Made by a program: the position numbers and the translations under genes. A model generated the notes under the pieces. That model had not been told where the DNA came from. It ran no database searches and saw only the letters and a list, made by a program, of their open reading frames with translations. From the NCBI GenBank assembly GCA_030278955.1, contig JAOANR010000013.1, forward strand, positions 46,040,191 to 46,104,190: DNA of 64,000 nucleotides, read 5' to 3'. The stretch comes from Hygrophila difformis (Eukaryota > Streptophyta > Magnoliopsida > Lamiales > Acanthaceae). This document shows, in pieces, positions 22,841-35,100 of the stretch. The stretch's first letter is position 1; each line of letters starts with the position of its first letter.

Positions 22841-23187
22841 ACCCCGCAGGGCCATCGGGACTCAACAACACCGGTAAAGGCTGCCCGATCAGACATTTCC
22901 AATATGTCCATCCATCCATAATGCAATACCATGCATTATAATAACCAGCCCAAAAGGGCCAACATGAATAACAACAATAATCCACCCCGCAGGGTCATCG
23001 GGACTCAACAACACCGGTAAAGGCTGCCCGATCAGACATTTCCAATATGTCCATCCATTCATAATGCAATACCATGCATTATAATAACCAGCCCAAAAGG
23101 GCCAACATGAATAACAACAATAATCCACCCCGCAGGGTCATCGGGACTCAACAACACCGGTAAAGGCTGCCCGATCAATCATAAACA
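22841..23187. repeat. 143-bp tandem repeat in LTR, 2.4 copies
   Basis: Units begin ACCCCGCAGG at 22841, 22984 and 23127; the last is partial. The same array is present in the other LTR from about 28969. Confidence 0.88.
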
Positions 23188-23558
23188 TTATAACAACCCA
23201 TCGGGTTAATAATCGTCAATTCCACTGCAATAACATGCATATGAAAATATAGTGATATTCAAGCACCTACACACTAGGTTCGTATGATTCCCAACATATA
23301 AGAAATTCAATACATAGCCCTCTAGGCTAAAGCATTAATGATATAATAATTCAACAGTTTCCCCTAAGCAATTCAACAACCCCCACGGGCCAATTGATTA
23401 ACCCACGGTTTACCAATAACATTTGGGGAAGTCATAACAATAATTGGTGCAAAGAAAACATTAATATGGAATAAAAATTGCACAAAAATGGGCCAAACAG
23501 GGCCTTCCTGCGCTCACTGCGCGCCCGCTCTCGTAAAACGCGTGACATACGCAGCCCA

Positions 23559-23900
23559 GTACTGTAGCGATACTGTAGCAATTACTGTAGCAAGTTACTG
23601 CGGCAATTACTGTAGCAAGTTACTGCGGTAACTACTGTAGCGAGTTACTGCGGTAACTACTGTAGCGAGTTACTGCGGTAACTACTGTACAAGTTACTGT
23701 GGTAGTTACTGTTCAAATTACCGTGGTAATTACTGTTCAAATTACCGTGGTAAATACTGTTCAAATTACCGTGGTAAATACTGTTCAAATTACCGTGGTA
23801 AATACTGTGGCGAATTACTGCGGTAACTACGCGAGTTACCGCGGTAACTACTGTACAGTTACTGTAGCAGTACTGTAGCAGTTACTGTAGCAGTTACTGT
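23559..23900. repeat. TACTGT/TTACCG short-period tandem array
   Basis: About 340 bp of alternating TACTGTAGC, GTTACTGCGGTAAC and a 24-nt unit starting TACTGTTCAAATTACC that runs about four times. Many units are palindromic or nearly so (TTACCGCGGTAA is perfect). A copy lies in the other LTR at about 29687-30028. Confidence 0.88.
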
Positions 23901-24865
23901 TCATCGTCTTCTTCGATTTTCCAATCGGTTTTTCCGGCGATTTCGCCGGAATCCGACCCCAAATACCCCCCAAACACGTAATTTAAGCAATATAATCCCT
24001 TGCCTGATGTCTTCCAACAATAATCAACCTCCGATTCGTCGATTTCAAGCTTCAATCGGTCAAATCAACCCAAATTCCTAACATCAAGAATTTCATCAAA
24101 ACTCGACCAAAATACCACCAATCCGAAGAGAAAACAAGCGAGAAACACTTACCAAATCGTTTGCAACGATTTGCCACCAAGATCCGTCGGATCGGGCAAG
24201 ATGTCTTCACTCCTCTTTTATTCCAAAGAAGACCGATCGGTCTTCTCTTCCTCCTCCAACTCCCGAACCACAATCAAATCCTTAGCTTCCCCCAACACCA
24301 ATATAGCTTCCAATCAAGAATCCAAGCTTCCCAAGTGCACAAAAACTATAAAAGTTCACCAAAATCTTCATTCCCGTCACCACCATGAACCCCCACCAAA
24401 ACCACCTCAAGACCCATCAAAAACAAGTTGTAAGGTGTGGAAATCACTTACCAATAGGTGTGCATTCAATCCCCCACTTGATTTGAGCTCAAAAACACCA
24501 AATTCTCTCCACAAGCTCACTTTTCTACACCTTGGGCACCAAAAACGGGAATTAACCCTAATTTTGAGTGTTGAGATGCCAAAATGAAGTTATGGGGGCT
24601 GAATTGGGGGTTATAAGAGATGTGGGTCAACCCGGTTTGGAGGATGGGTCGGGTCGGAAGGTGGGTTAATGGGTTACACCACTTGTATTGACCACATTGC
24701 ACACATTTGAGCACTTGAGCTCTTATTATCTTGTGAGTTTGCTACACACTTATTCTTCCACTTCAATCCAATAATTCTCTTACAAAATAATTCATATTAT
24801 TTATCTTTATTAATTAACCACAATTAATTAAATTAATTATGCGTTAATTAATCGGGATGTTACAA

Positions 24866-24880
24866 TCTCTCCCCCTTAGG
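24866..24880 (-). other. Polypurine tract of gypsy element
   Basis: The minus strand reads AAGGGGGAGAGA adjacent to the 3' LTR start. Confidence 0.75.
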
Positions 24881-25089
24881 ATCATTTCGCCCCCGAAATG
24901 CATAATCAACCACATGATCATCAATTAACAATCAAGGGAAAAATGTTACTTCATTATGAGGAGTAAAAATTAAAGTCTGGCTACTTCAGTTTCATACGCT
25001 CCCCAGTTTCTTCAAGTAGCATATTCAGCTGCGTGTCTAGACCACAACACCTTAACCATCAACATGGTTTTATTCATCGGAACCTCATC

Positions 25090-27234
25090 ATTTGTATCAA
25101 TCACCCGATCTGGAACTCCTCGAACTTAAGACTAGCATCCAATTCAACTTTATCAAGCTGAATGATCTTAGCTGGATCAAAAAATTTCATGAGTTGGGAA
25201 GTATAGAACATATCATGGGCTCGACCCACTTCAGCTGGCAAAACCACCCTATAAGCCACTTTACCAACTCTCTCCACAATCTCATAGGATTCAATATATA
25301 TCTCGGAATCAGCTTGGCTTCTTACTAAACAGGCGTACCCCTTTCAGAGGCGATGCCCGCAAAAATACGCTATCACTTACCCCAAACTCCACATCTCGAC
25401 GAGCTAAATCAGCATAGCTCCACTGTCTGTCCTGAACCTCTTATATTCGATCCCTGATGATCTTCACCAACTCGATTGTCTGCTCAATCATCTCAGGACC
25501 CACATTCACCTTATCTGTTGGATCATTCCAACATAATGGACTCCTACACTTTCTCCCATAAAATGCCTCGGAGGGAGCCACTAAATTTCCAAAACATGAA
25601 CTACCGCTGTCGTCTCCAAATCATGTGTTGGGTAGTTCTGCTGATCACCTTCTCGTTCTGGGCCAACACACCACCCAAACCTCTAGGTGATGCATTTGTG
25701 TAAACTTCATATTTACCTGACTCATCAGGTAATATGAATACAGGTGCCTCTGTTATTACATTCTTCCAAAGTTCAAACGCCTGCTCACAATCATCATCCC
25801 ACTGGAATTTAACATCGTTACACAACAATCTCATCCGAGGTCTAGCAATGCTAGAAAATCCCTCAATAAACCTGCTATAGTAACCAACAAGATCCAAGAA
25901 ACTTCGGATCTTCCCCACATTTTCGGGACTTGCCATTTAAATACAGCTTTTACCTTAGCAGGATCAACATACATACCATTACCGGAAACAATGTGCCCCG
26001 GAAAAGACACTCTCTCCAACCAAAATTCACATTTGGAGAGTTTAGCATACAGCTTATGCTCTCACAATGTATTCAAAACTGTTCTCAAGTGACCCGCGTG
26101 TGCCTCACGCGTCGGCGAATAAACCATAATATCATCTATGAACACAACCACGCACACGGCCAGCATGGGATGTAATACCCTATACATGAGATCCATGAAG
26201 ATCGCTAGTGCGTTAGTCAAACCAAAAGACATGACCGGGAATTCAAATGTCCTCAACGAGTCCTGAAACTGTCTTAGGCCTATCCGCCTCTGCCACCCTT
26301 ATCTGATGGTAGCCCAATCTCAAATCAATCTTACTAAAAAAATACTGGCCCCTCTCAACTAATCAAATAGATCCCCAATCCGAGGTAAAGGATACTTGTT
26401 TTTCCCGTGATTCAATTCAATTCTCTGTAATCGATGCACATCCTCATCGACCCATCATTCTTCTAAACAAACAAAACAGGAGCTCCTTAAGGCGAGCTAC
26501 TCGGCTAAATATACATGGTAAGCTCATTCAATAGATCCTTCAACTCCTTCAGTTCACAGGAGTCATATGGTAAGGAGCCTTAGAAATATGAGCTGCATCA
26601 GGCATCAGCTCAATAGTAAAATCAATCTCCCAAGCAGATGGGAGACCATGAATTTCGTCGGGAAATACATCCCCGAACTTAGAGACAACAGGGACACTCG
26701 AAGCAGCAGGAACCTCTGCTCGAAGATCCCTCATGTGCCACAGGGAAAGAGAACAACCCCTGCGCATCAAATCACACAACGCAGCAACAAAAATCACACC
26801 AATAACAGGTGGAATCAACGGATGTCGATAAGAAACACAGTTACCCAAAGAATCCAAGAAGGATATTCGTGGAACACCACAATCAATCACAGCACGATGG
26901 CAAACAGCCAATCCATGCCCAATAGCACGTCAAAACCAGCCGGGCTAAAGACCACCAGGTCAGCCCTGAATTCGCGACTCTCGATGCTCAACACAGCATC
27001 TTGCATCAAATGATCACTTCGAATATTATCACCCGAAGGTAAAGAAACAAGCATCTGGTAGGGCGCCAACGGTCCTACTCCATGCTCACGAATGAAATTC
27101 AGATTCTTAAAAGAACGAGACTCTAGAGTCAAACACAGTAACTGTAATACAAATTGTAACATTAATAATTCGCATAACAGGGAAACAAGCTTGCCTCTCA
27201 ACCAGAGAGTCAAAGAGAAACACTCACGGTACAA
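25090..27234 (-). pseudogene. pol: Broken gypsy pol (PR-RT-RH-IN remnants)
   Basis: Read on the minus strand in order. Protease remnant with GFDVLLGMDWL (near 26910). Junction to reverse transcriptase with DVFPDEIHGLP and WEIDFTIELMP (about 26600). Polymerase core with MSFGLTNA and FIDDIMVYS (26062-26256). RT tail with GHIVSGNGMYVDPAKVKAV (about 25950). RNase H start with EAPVFILPDESGKYEVYTNA (25690-25780). It then jumps within a few bases to the end of integrase (AFYGRKCRSPLCWNDP, about 25540-25590) and a degraded integrase C-terminus down to about 25090. The rest of RNase H and the integrase catalytic core are missing, and several frameshifts and stops separate the pieces. The motifs fit chromovirus-type Ty3/gypsy. 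No Gag or zinc knuckle was recognised. Not functional. Confidence 0.85.
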
Positions 27235-28042
27235 GAATTTAAAACACTTACTAAAACGTTATCCGATCAACATAACGTTTCCATCACATACAGACAACAT
27301 ACTTGGCAAGTCCTCATAGGTCGACCTTGCCCTATATGCTATGACAGTCCCATATCGTATGAATCTCGTCGTGCAGAACAGCCACCCGGCCTCGTATAGG
27401 ATGCAAACACCCAACGATTCGAATAACAATCACACGTTCTATCGATTGACCCCATAGTCAATCATGTGTCTTGTCACACAATTATTCTGTCTGAATAACC
27501 CAACTATACTCTCACTGACATAGATTACAATGGGTTTCCATCGTATTTCATAAACCAAATGATATGCTACTGTTAATCTCACCCAAGTTTGTTATCCCAC
27601 TAGGGAGACTTGCAAGTTGCATCTCACTCTCTGGGGTACTTCAAACCCCTATGGATATCACCCACAATATTGCTTTCTATTAGAACACCATTCAAATAGC
27701 TCGACTCCCAAGAGCCAACCTTTCGTTTCAGACGTGGGCTGATCTTAATCACAACATTAACAAACAATGTTAGCAGAAATCACCAATCATATACAAAGCA
27801 GTATATATAAACGACAAAATTAAATAACCGATCAAAAGTCATTCATAGTCCTCAATGACTGTGAGATAACAAGGATCCTGACTGGAGTACCATGGTTTCC
27901 TCACAGTTCCCCAACTGTGAATTAACCTGGTGTCCGTAGAAATAATCAGATATAGTAAAAATGCAATTCTATGCTATATGTACCCCACACACAGCTCACC
28001 ACCTATGTCTACACAAGTTTTAATAAGATAAAAGAGCACACA
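27235..28042 (-). other. gypsy 5' internal region without recognisable gag
   Basis: About 0.8 kb between the primer site and the protease remnant. A complete element would carry a leader and gag here; I see no gag motif or CCHC knuckle and no long frame, so gag is deleted or replaced. Confidence 0.6.
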
Positions 28043-28055
28043 GGCTCTGATACCA
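28043..28055 (-). other. Primer binding site (tRNA-iMet) of gypsy element
   Basis: The minus strand reads TGGTATCAGAGCC, complementary to the 3' end of plant initiator-Met tRNA, 3 nt after the 5' LTR. Confidence 0.9.
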
Positions 28056-28058
28056 CTC

Positions 28059-28506
28059 TGTAACGCCCCGAAAATTCAAACATGATTTTCGCAAGCATTA
28101 CCCCTGTACTAACTATCCTAAACTAGTGGCCAGCTAATTTAAAACAGCTAGTACAAGACTGAGTAAACCTAAAGTGATCATCTGATTAATCCAGTTTAAT
28201 GCGGAAACTAAAACAAATAAAACACATAAGCACATAGGAGGTTCCACCATAATAATCAAATAAACATTCCAGCAGCTCATCCAGGCTGCAAGCCTCTCAA
28301 ACAGCATACCAACCACAGATAGTTTCATAGTATCACATAACCACGTAAAGATAGACATAAAAGTCCTATCTATGTGATCTCTCAATACCCTCAAACCCAG
28401 TCATGCTCCAGTACCTCCAGCAGGATCTATAAAACAGACAAAGCAAAGGGGTCAGTACAACGTACTGAGCAAGGCTACGTGCCGGGGAGTAAGGGAAAAC
28501 AGCACC

Positions 28507-28589
<83 letters not shown>

Positions 28590-30992
28590 CAGAGCATAAT
28601 ATAAATAAAGCATATAAACACCACACCGTCCCATACCGGTGCTTCAACCACGATCATACAATTGACATAAATAAATCATCACACCGTCCCATACCGGTGC
28701 TTCAACCACAGACATACAATTTATGCACGTGATACATGGCCTAACATACACCTATCTACCCTATATGCAAATGCAAATGAATATGCCTAGCCGGCAACCT
28801 AAACCCGGGCGGTATGAACCCACGGGTGAGGATATCATCAACTCCAACCCGTTACAGGGTAACATACACCATCCCCGCAGGGACCACAGGCATCACAGCC
28901 CAATCACAGGCATAACAGCCAAATCACAGGCATCACAGCCAAATCACAGGCATCACAGCCTAATAATCACCCCGCAGGGCCATCGGGACTCAACAACACC
29001 GGTAAAGGCTGCCCGATCAGACATTTCCAATATGTCCATCCATCCATAATGCAATACCATGCATTATAATAACCAGCCCAAAAGGGCCAACATGAATAAC
29101 AACAATAATCCACCCCGCAGGGTCATCGGGACTCAACAACACCGGTAAAGGCTGCCCGATCAGACATTTCCAATATGTCCATCCATTCATAATGCAATAC
29201 CATGCATTATAATAACCAGCCCAAAAGGGCCAACATGAATAACAACAATAATCCACCCCGCAGGGTCATCGGGACTCAACAACACCGGTAAAGGCTGCCC
29301 GATCAATCATAAACATTATAACAACCCATCGGGTTAATAATCGTCAATTCCACTGCAATAACATGCATATGAAAATATAGTGATATTCAAGCACCTACAC
29401 ACTAGGTTCGTATGATTCCCAACATATAAGAAATTCAATACATAGCCCTCTAGGCTAAAGCATTAATGATATAATAATTCAACAGTTTCCCCTAAGCAAT
29501 TCAACAACCCCCACGGGCCAATTGATTAACCCACGGTTTACCAATAACATTTGGGGAAGTCATAACAATAATTGGTGCAAAGAAAACATTAATATGGAAT
29601 AAAAATTGCACAAAAATGGGCCAAACAGGGCCTTCCTGCGCTCACTGCGCGCCCGCTCTCGTAAAACGCGTGACATACGCAGCCCAGTACTGTAGCGATA
29701 CTGTAGCAATTACTGTAGCAAGTTACTGCGGCAATTACTGTAGCAAGTTACTGTGGTAACTACTGTAGCGAGTTACTGCGGTAACTACTGTAGCGAGTTA
29801 CTGCGGTAACTACTGTACAAGTTACTGTGGTAGTTACTGTTCAAATTACCGTGGTAATTACTGTTCAAATTACCGTGGTAAATACTGTTCAAATTACCGT
29901 GGTAAATACTGTTCAAATTACCGTGGTAAATACTATGGCGAATTACTGCGGTAACTACGCGAGTTACCGCGGTAACTACTGTACAGTTACTGTAGCAGTA
30001 CTGTAGCAGTTACTGTAGCAGTTACTGTTCATCGTCTTCTCCGATTTTCCAATCGGTTTTTCCGGCAATTTCGCCGGAATCCGACCCCAAATACCCCCCA
30101 AACACGTAATTTAAGCAATATAATCCCTTGCCTGATGTCTTCCAACAATAATCAACCTCCGATTCGTCGATTTCAAGCTTCAATCGGTCAAATCAACCCA
30201 AATTCCTAACATCAAGAATTTCATCAAAACTCGACCAAAATACCACCAATCCGAAGAGAAAACAAGCGAGAAACACTTACCAAATCGTTTGCAACGATTT
30301 GCCACCAAGATCCGTCGGATCGGGCAAGATGTCTTCACTCCTCTTTTATTCCAAAGAAGACCGATCGGTCTTCTCTTCCTCCTCCAACTCCCGAACCACA
30401 ATCAAATCCTTAGCTTCCCCCAACACCAATATAGCTTCCAATCAAGAATCCAAGCTTCCCAAGTGCACAAAAACTATAAAAGTTCACCAAAATCTTCATT
30501 CCCGTCACCACCATGAACCCCCACCAAAACCACCTCAAGACCCATCAAAAACAAGTTGTAAGGTGTGGAAATCACTTACCAATAGGTGTGCATTCAATCC
30601 CCCACTTGATTTGAGCTCAAAAACACCAAATTCTCTCCACAAGCTCACTTTTCTACACCTTGGGCACCAAAAACGGGAATGAACCCTAATTTTGAGTGTT
30701 GAGATGCCAAAATGAAGTTATGGGGGCTGAATTGGGGGTTATAAGAGATGTGGGTCAACCCGGTTTGGAGGATGGGTCGGGTCGGAAGGTGGGTTAATGG
30801 GTTACACCACTTGTATTGACCACATTGCACACATTTGAGCACTTGAGCTCTTATTATCTTGTGAGTTTGCTACACACTTATTCTTCCACTTCAATCCAAT
30901 AATTCTCTTACAAAATAATTCATATTATTTATCTTTATTAATTAACCACAATTAATTAAATTAATTATGCGTTAATTAATCGGGATGTTACA
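28059..30992 (-). repeat. gypsy 5' LTR
   Basis: Partner of 21949-24864, 18 bp longer because of six extra TAA units in the microsatellite (28507-28586). Differences seen include CCCATTACAGG/CCCGTTACAGG, GGCGATTTC/GGCAATTTC and GGAATTAACC/GGAATGAACC. Confidence 0.92.
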
Positions 30993-31114
30993 ACTAGCCC
31001 TCCTGGTACAAGTACTTCTGCTACCTTGCTATCTCATAATTTAAGCAACCTAACAACACACATCTGTCTACTTATAACACGCAACTATTGTTATCTCATA
31101 ATTAACTACCATCG

Positions 31115-31862
31115 TTATTCATTGTTAATTGTCATAAAATTTTGATTGTATAACTAACATTGTGATTCTATTTAATAACAAATCCAAAAAAAAAAAGAAA
31201 AAGAAAAAGAACCACAGCTATTTAATAGACATCAAAATAATATTCTTATTAAAATTTTATCATATCAAAATTAACTTTAGATTATCCCAAGCACTACACC
31301 CTAAATTTTAAGACCTAAACTTTAAACTATAAACCCGACACATAATTATTAAACCACAATTTCAAAATAATAAATTCATACAATTATAATGAAGAATATT
31401 TTCCAATGGCCAATACAATTTATGTTTTTGAATTATGGTTTCGGAATTATGTGTTGGGTCTAAGTTTAGGATTTAGAAGCTTGGTTGTCATTTTTTTTAG
31501 CCATTAGAATATTTAATTTAAGCTTGGTTGTCCCATTATAAAATGTTATTATAAAAAAATGACCTAAACCCTAAACTTTAAATACTAAACCCCAAACACA
31601 CACATAATATGATTCTTAAACCATAAGAAAATCGTTTTGCCAACAAAATAAGCATATTAAAAAAATATTGTTACCATAAGAAAATTTATATCCATTATAA
31701 TATTTGCTTAGTAATAGAATTTGTACCATATTTTTTTATTCGTTAAAGATATTCAAAACTTAAAGACGTGGGATAATTGCACAATATCGGATGCTCTTGG
31801 GTAGTTCAATACCTTGTGCTTCAGCACAAAAAAATTATTGACCATTAGGAGTTCTAATTATT
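31115..31862. other. AT-rich DNA, no gene seen
   Basis: Sequence flanking the LINE insertion. Short repeated phrases such as AAACCCTAAACTTTAAA are present, but there is no recognisable element or coding region. Confidence 0.5.
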
Positions 31863-31864
31863 TA

Positions 31865-32156
31865 CTTCATCCGTTCATTTTTAGTTGTCTTTTTAGAAAT
31901 AAAAAGGCATTCCAAAATAATTGTCACTTTACATATTTATCTCATACTTTTCCACTATTACCCATATATTATCCTAAATGATATTCCTAGAATACTGTGT
32001 ATTCTCTCTCCAATCCAATCCAATTCTATTTTTTATTCCCAAAGAAAACATATAGGGGTAAAAGTGAAATAATAAAGAATAATAATTACAATCCTTGGTA
32101 AACGTGTTTTTTTTAAACCTAAAACAACTACTAATAAGGAATTGAACCGGAGGGAG
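31865..32156. mobile_element. Stowaway MITE, 292 bp
   Basis: Ends CTTCATCCGTTCATTTTTAG and GAACCGGAGGGAG form an inverted repeat; TA flanks both sides (31863-31864 and 32157-32158). Typical Tc1/mariner-derived Stowaway. Confidence 0.82.
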
Positions 32157-32158
32157 TA

Positions 32159-35100
32159 TTGTCAAACATAATCAATGGCTACTCTATCGCATAGTAAGAA
32201 TATATATACTTGTATATAATAATTGCTTTGTGGATACCTAGAAAGCGTGATGTATGTGCAACAGTCCAACCAATCCATGTTATTCATATCATCAAGCAAA
32301 ATAAATGGAATCATTAAGAATATATTGGGTTTGGGGGAAAAAAATTGGAGTTATTGTTTTATCTTTCATATGCAGTTATACACAATAAATAATTGAAGGA
32401 TACAACACAATATAATTGATAGTAAGCTCGTTGAGAAACTCAACTGCATCAAATCATCAATACATCAAATCTTTAATTTAATTGATAAACCAAATAGTCA
32501 AGTTTTTACACTATCTCTAAAAACAAAACAAAATCGTAATTAAGTTAGTCAAGGAAAATCTAATAGCAATAATTATTTTTAGGATATAGAGTAATAGGAG
32601 TAGATATAATTTGAATATGTTCCCAACCTAATTTAAATTTTTGTGATCTCTAGAGACAATCATTATTCTTGGAGAACCCAAAAGTTGAAAGAATATTTCG
32701 TAAATAGTTAAGTTTTTACACTATTTCTTCATTAAATTTAATATATATTTTAAGCTAAGTTTTTACCTCAATATCTTTTTGAACTAATAAGATAAATATA
32801 CTATTTGAATTACTCAACCAAACTTTAATATATTAAAAGTTTATGGATCAGTTTTTTTTTTCATATCAGCCAATCGATGCTAGGAAAAGCCGCGAAGCGT
32901 TAGGGATCAAATTGTTGATCCATTAACTTTGAAAGAATTGATAAATTAATTTTCAAATATTAATAATACATGAAATTTAAATATTATCAATTAAATTAAA
33001 AATAGATACTTACCAACATTATGTCAAGTCAAAGTACTGAATAATGTCTAACATAGTAAAAATAACCAACTTTTCTTATACCTTTAAAATCCAAATTAAA
33101 TGAAAAGTTTTTAAAATCCTTACAATGAACCCAAAAATGTAAAAAAATTTAGCATCTTTTAATTAAAAAAAAAATTGTTTTTTGATTGATCCGGTATTCA
33201 TTTAATGTTATACCAATTTATGAGTGCGTAATGAAATATTATCTTAATAATATATACATCTATAAGAGGATGATGTGAAAATATTTTTTGAATTCTTAAT
33301 CACAATTTATACTTAAATTGTAAAACATAAATTTATTTAGTGCTATACTCTTAAGATTTATTATTTTATATCATTTATAATTAAGTATTTTCTAATAATA
33401 AAAAATATTAGTTTGTTTGACTGAGCAGACCCTAGCTAATAAATTTAGAGTAGTTCAAATTTAAAGTCATTTAGAGGTTATGCACATTAGTTTATTGTAA
33501 TGTTTGTTGGCACAACAATAATTATACCAAACCCAACATATTATGAAGTTTATTTCCTACTACAGAGTAATTGACATTCATAACCTATAAAGTAAGCCTA
33601 TTTCTTACTTTATTGAGAATACAAAATGCACAACATTTACTCAACCTTGAGTTGACACAATTAAATACTCCCAAATAGATATGCACAATTCTCCAAGAGT
33701 AAGAAAAGCATTAGAAATTTGGAATTAATTATAAATGAGAGAATATATATGTATATGAGATTTTTACTTAGACTCTCTATCAAATTAATGGATTACAATA
33801 ATTTACATATTTGAAAATTACATTATTATTGTTCATATATGATTATTATTTTTAATTCTTTTAAAATAAATATTTAAAACTAAAAAAGTCCGAGACTTGA
33901 AATAGAGATTATGAAAAAATATTTTTGATAATAACTATTTTTTTGAACATGCAAAAAATGAAATGTGGACTACTTTTTGTGGACACAGATATTACATTTG
34001 TTTTTTTCTTCTCTATTTTCGAAGTTTATCTATTTCCGTATAGTTTTAAATTCATGATTTCCTTATTTTGATTTTGAATTCGGAAGACTATTTTTCTTAT
34101 TCTCTATTTTTGTATTTCAACATTGCCTTTCCCTTATTGTAACCAAAAATTCCTTATATTCTTTTATCTATTTGTGATTTCCTTTTGTAAGTGGTAAGAA
34201 TTTTTAATTTATTGATAAAAGAATTTTAAAATTTGACTATTAACGAAATTTTTATACTCAATATGCCAGATGATCTTTATGCAAAATGATAAAACGAATA
34301 TTTAGTTATTATTAAAGCTGATTTGAATTTAAAAGATAGGTCGAGAATTTAAAAAAACCATTTTGTTGTAGAATAACAGAAGTAGTAGATATAATTTGAA
34401 TATGTTCCAAATCTTAATTTAAATTTTTGGGGTTCCTAGAGACAATCATTATACTTGGAGTTCACAATTATTTTTTTCAAGAGCATTTTTGGAGTACCCA
34501 AAAATGCTTTTAAAAAAGTTGAGTTCTCAAAAATTGAAAGAACATTTATTTTTAAATTCAGGGGTAGAGTTGACTACAAAATATATCAAATTTTTGAGAT
34601 ATGTGATTTTTATATCTAAAATAGTTATAACTTATAAGTATATCACAAAATAGATTTTGTGGGCTTTTTTTTGTTAATATTATATATACTACTTAGTTGT
34701 CTTTTTCTTGGCATGTATAATTAATATATATATATATACATAGGTAACTGTGAAACAAATAAACTATACTCAGTTGCTTCCCAAGATAATTTAAATTTTT
34801 TAGATTTTCAAGGCCATTTAAAGATTTCCTGAGACAATTTAAATTTTTGGGATTTTCAGGGCAATTTAATTATTTAGGATTCCCAAAGTCAATTTATTGT
34901 ATAGACATTCAAAATCAGATATACTGTATTAGAAATTAATTATTGATTTTAGTAAAAGTGATTTAAATACGATTTAAATAATGTGGAAATTGAATTTTTG
35001 AGATTATATGCACTCTAACATGGAATTTGAATATTAAGTTATCTTTGATTTGTTGTTTGATATTTTTTATTCATTTAAGTATATAAATGTCAAATTTGTT

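Larger units (their letters stand above)
21949..24864 (-). repeat. gypsy 3' LTR
   Basis: Plus-strand ends TGTAACGCCCC and GGGATGTTACA. Contains a (TAA)n microsatellite (22397-22459), 20-bp repeats with CATCACAGCC (about 22760-22832), a 143-bp tandem repeat and the TACTGT-rich array. Confidence 0.92.
21949..30992 (-). mobile_element. Ty3/gypsy retrotransposon with dead coding region
   Basis: 9044 bp. LTRs 21949-24864 (2916 bp) and 28059-30992 (2934 bp), with target duplication ACTAG at 21944-21948 and 30993-30997. The minus-strand primer site TGGTATCAGAGCC (initiator-Met tRNA) lies at 28043-28055, 3 nt from the 5' LTR. A polypurine tract (AAGGGGGAGAGA, minus) adjoins the 3' LTR at 24866-24880. 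I count about six base differences between the LTRs plus an 18-bp difference in a (TAA)n run, so insertion was recent. The 3.2-kb internal region keeps only broken pieces of pol. Confidence 0.93.
21877..31098 (-). mobile_element. 5'-truncated LINE split by gypsy element
   Basis: A poly-T run at 21877-21893 is followed by sequence that on the minus strand reads AATAAAGTTTTGCTTTAACC, a typical LINE 3' end. The LINE resumes after the gypsy element (30998-31098). The target duplication TAATTAACTACCATCG lies at 21861-21876 and 31099-31114. LINE sequence totals only about 170 bp, so it was heavily 5'-truncated on insertion. Confidence 0.8.

Noticed and set aside
22595..22921. 108-residue plus-strand frame present in both LTRs
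   Set aside because: Histidine-rich reading of 20-bp tandem repeats in the LTR; no independent coding evidence.
22841..23187. CRISPR-like array
   Set aside because: Contiguous 143-bp tandem units with no spacers, in a plant LTR.
26567..27013. 148-residue plus-strand frame
   Set aside because: Antisense shadow of the broken gypsy protease/RT region.
22256..28657. Frames encoding runs of Asn, Tyr, Ile or Leu around 22256-22519 and 28366-28657
   Set aside because: They are translations of the (TAA)n microsatellite inside the gypsy LTRs.
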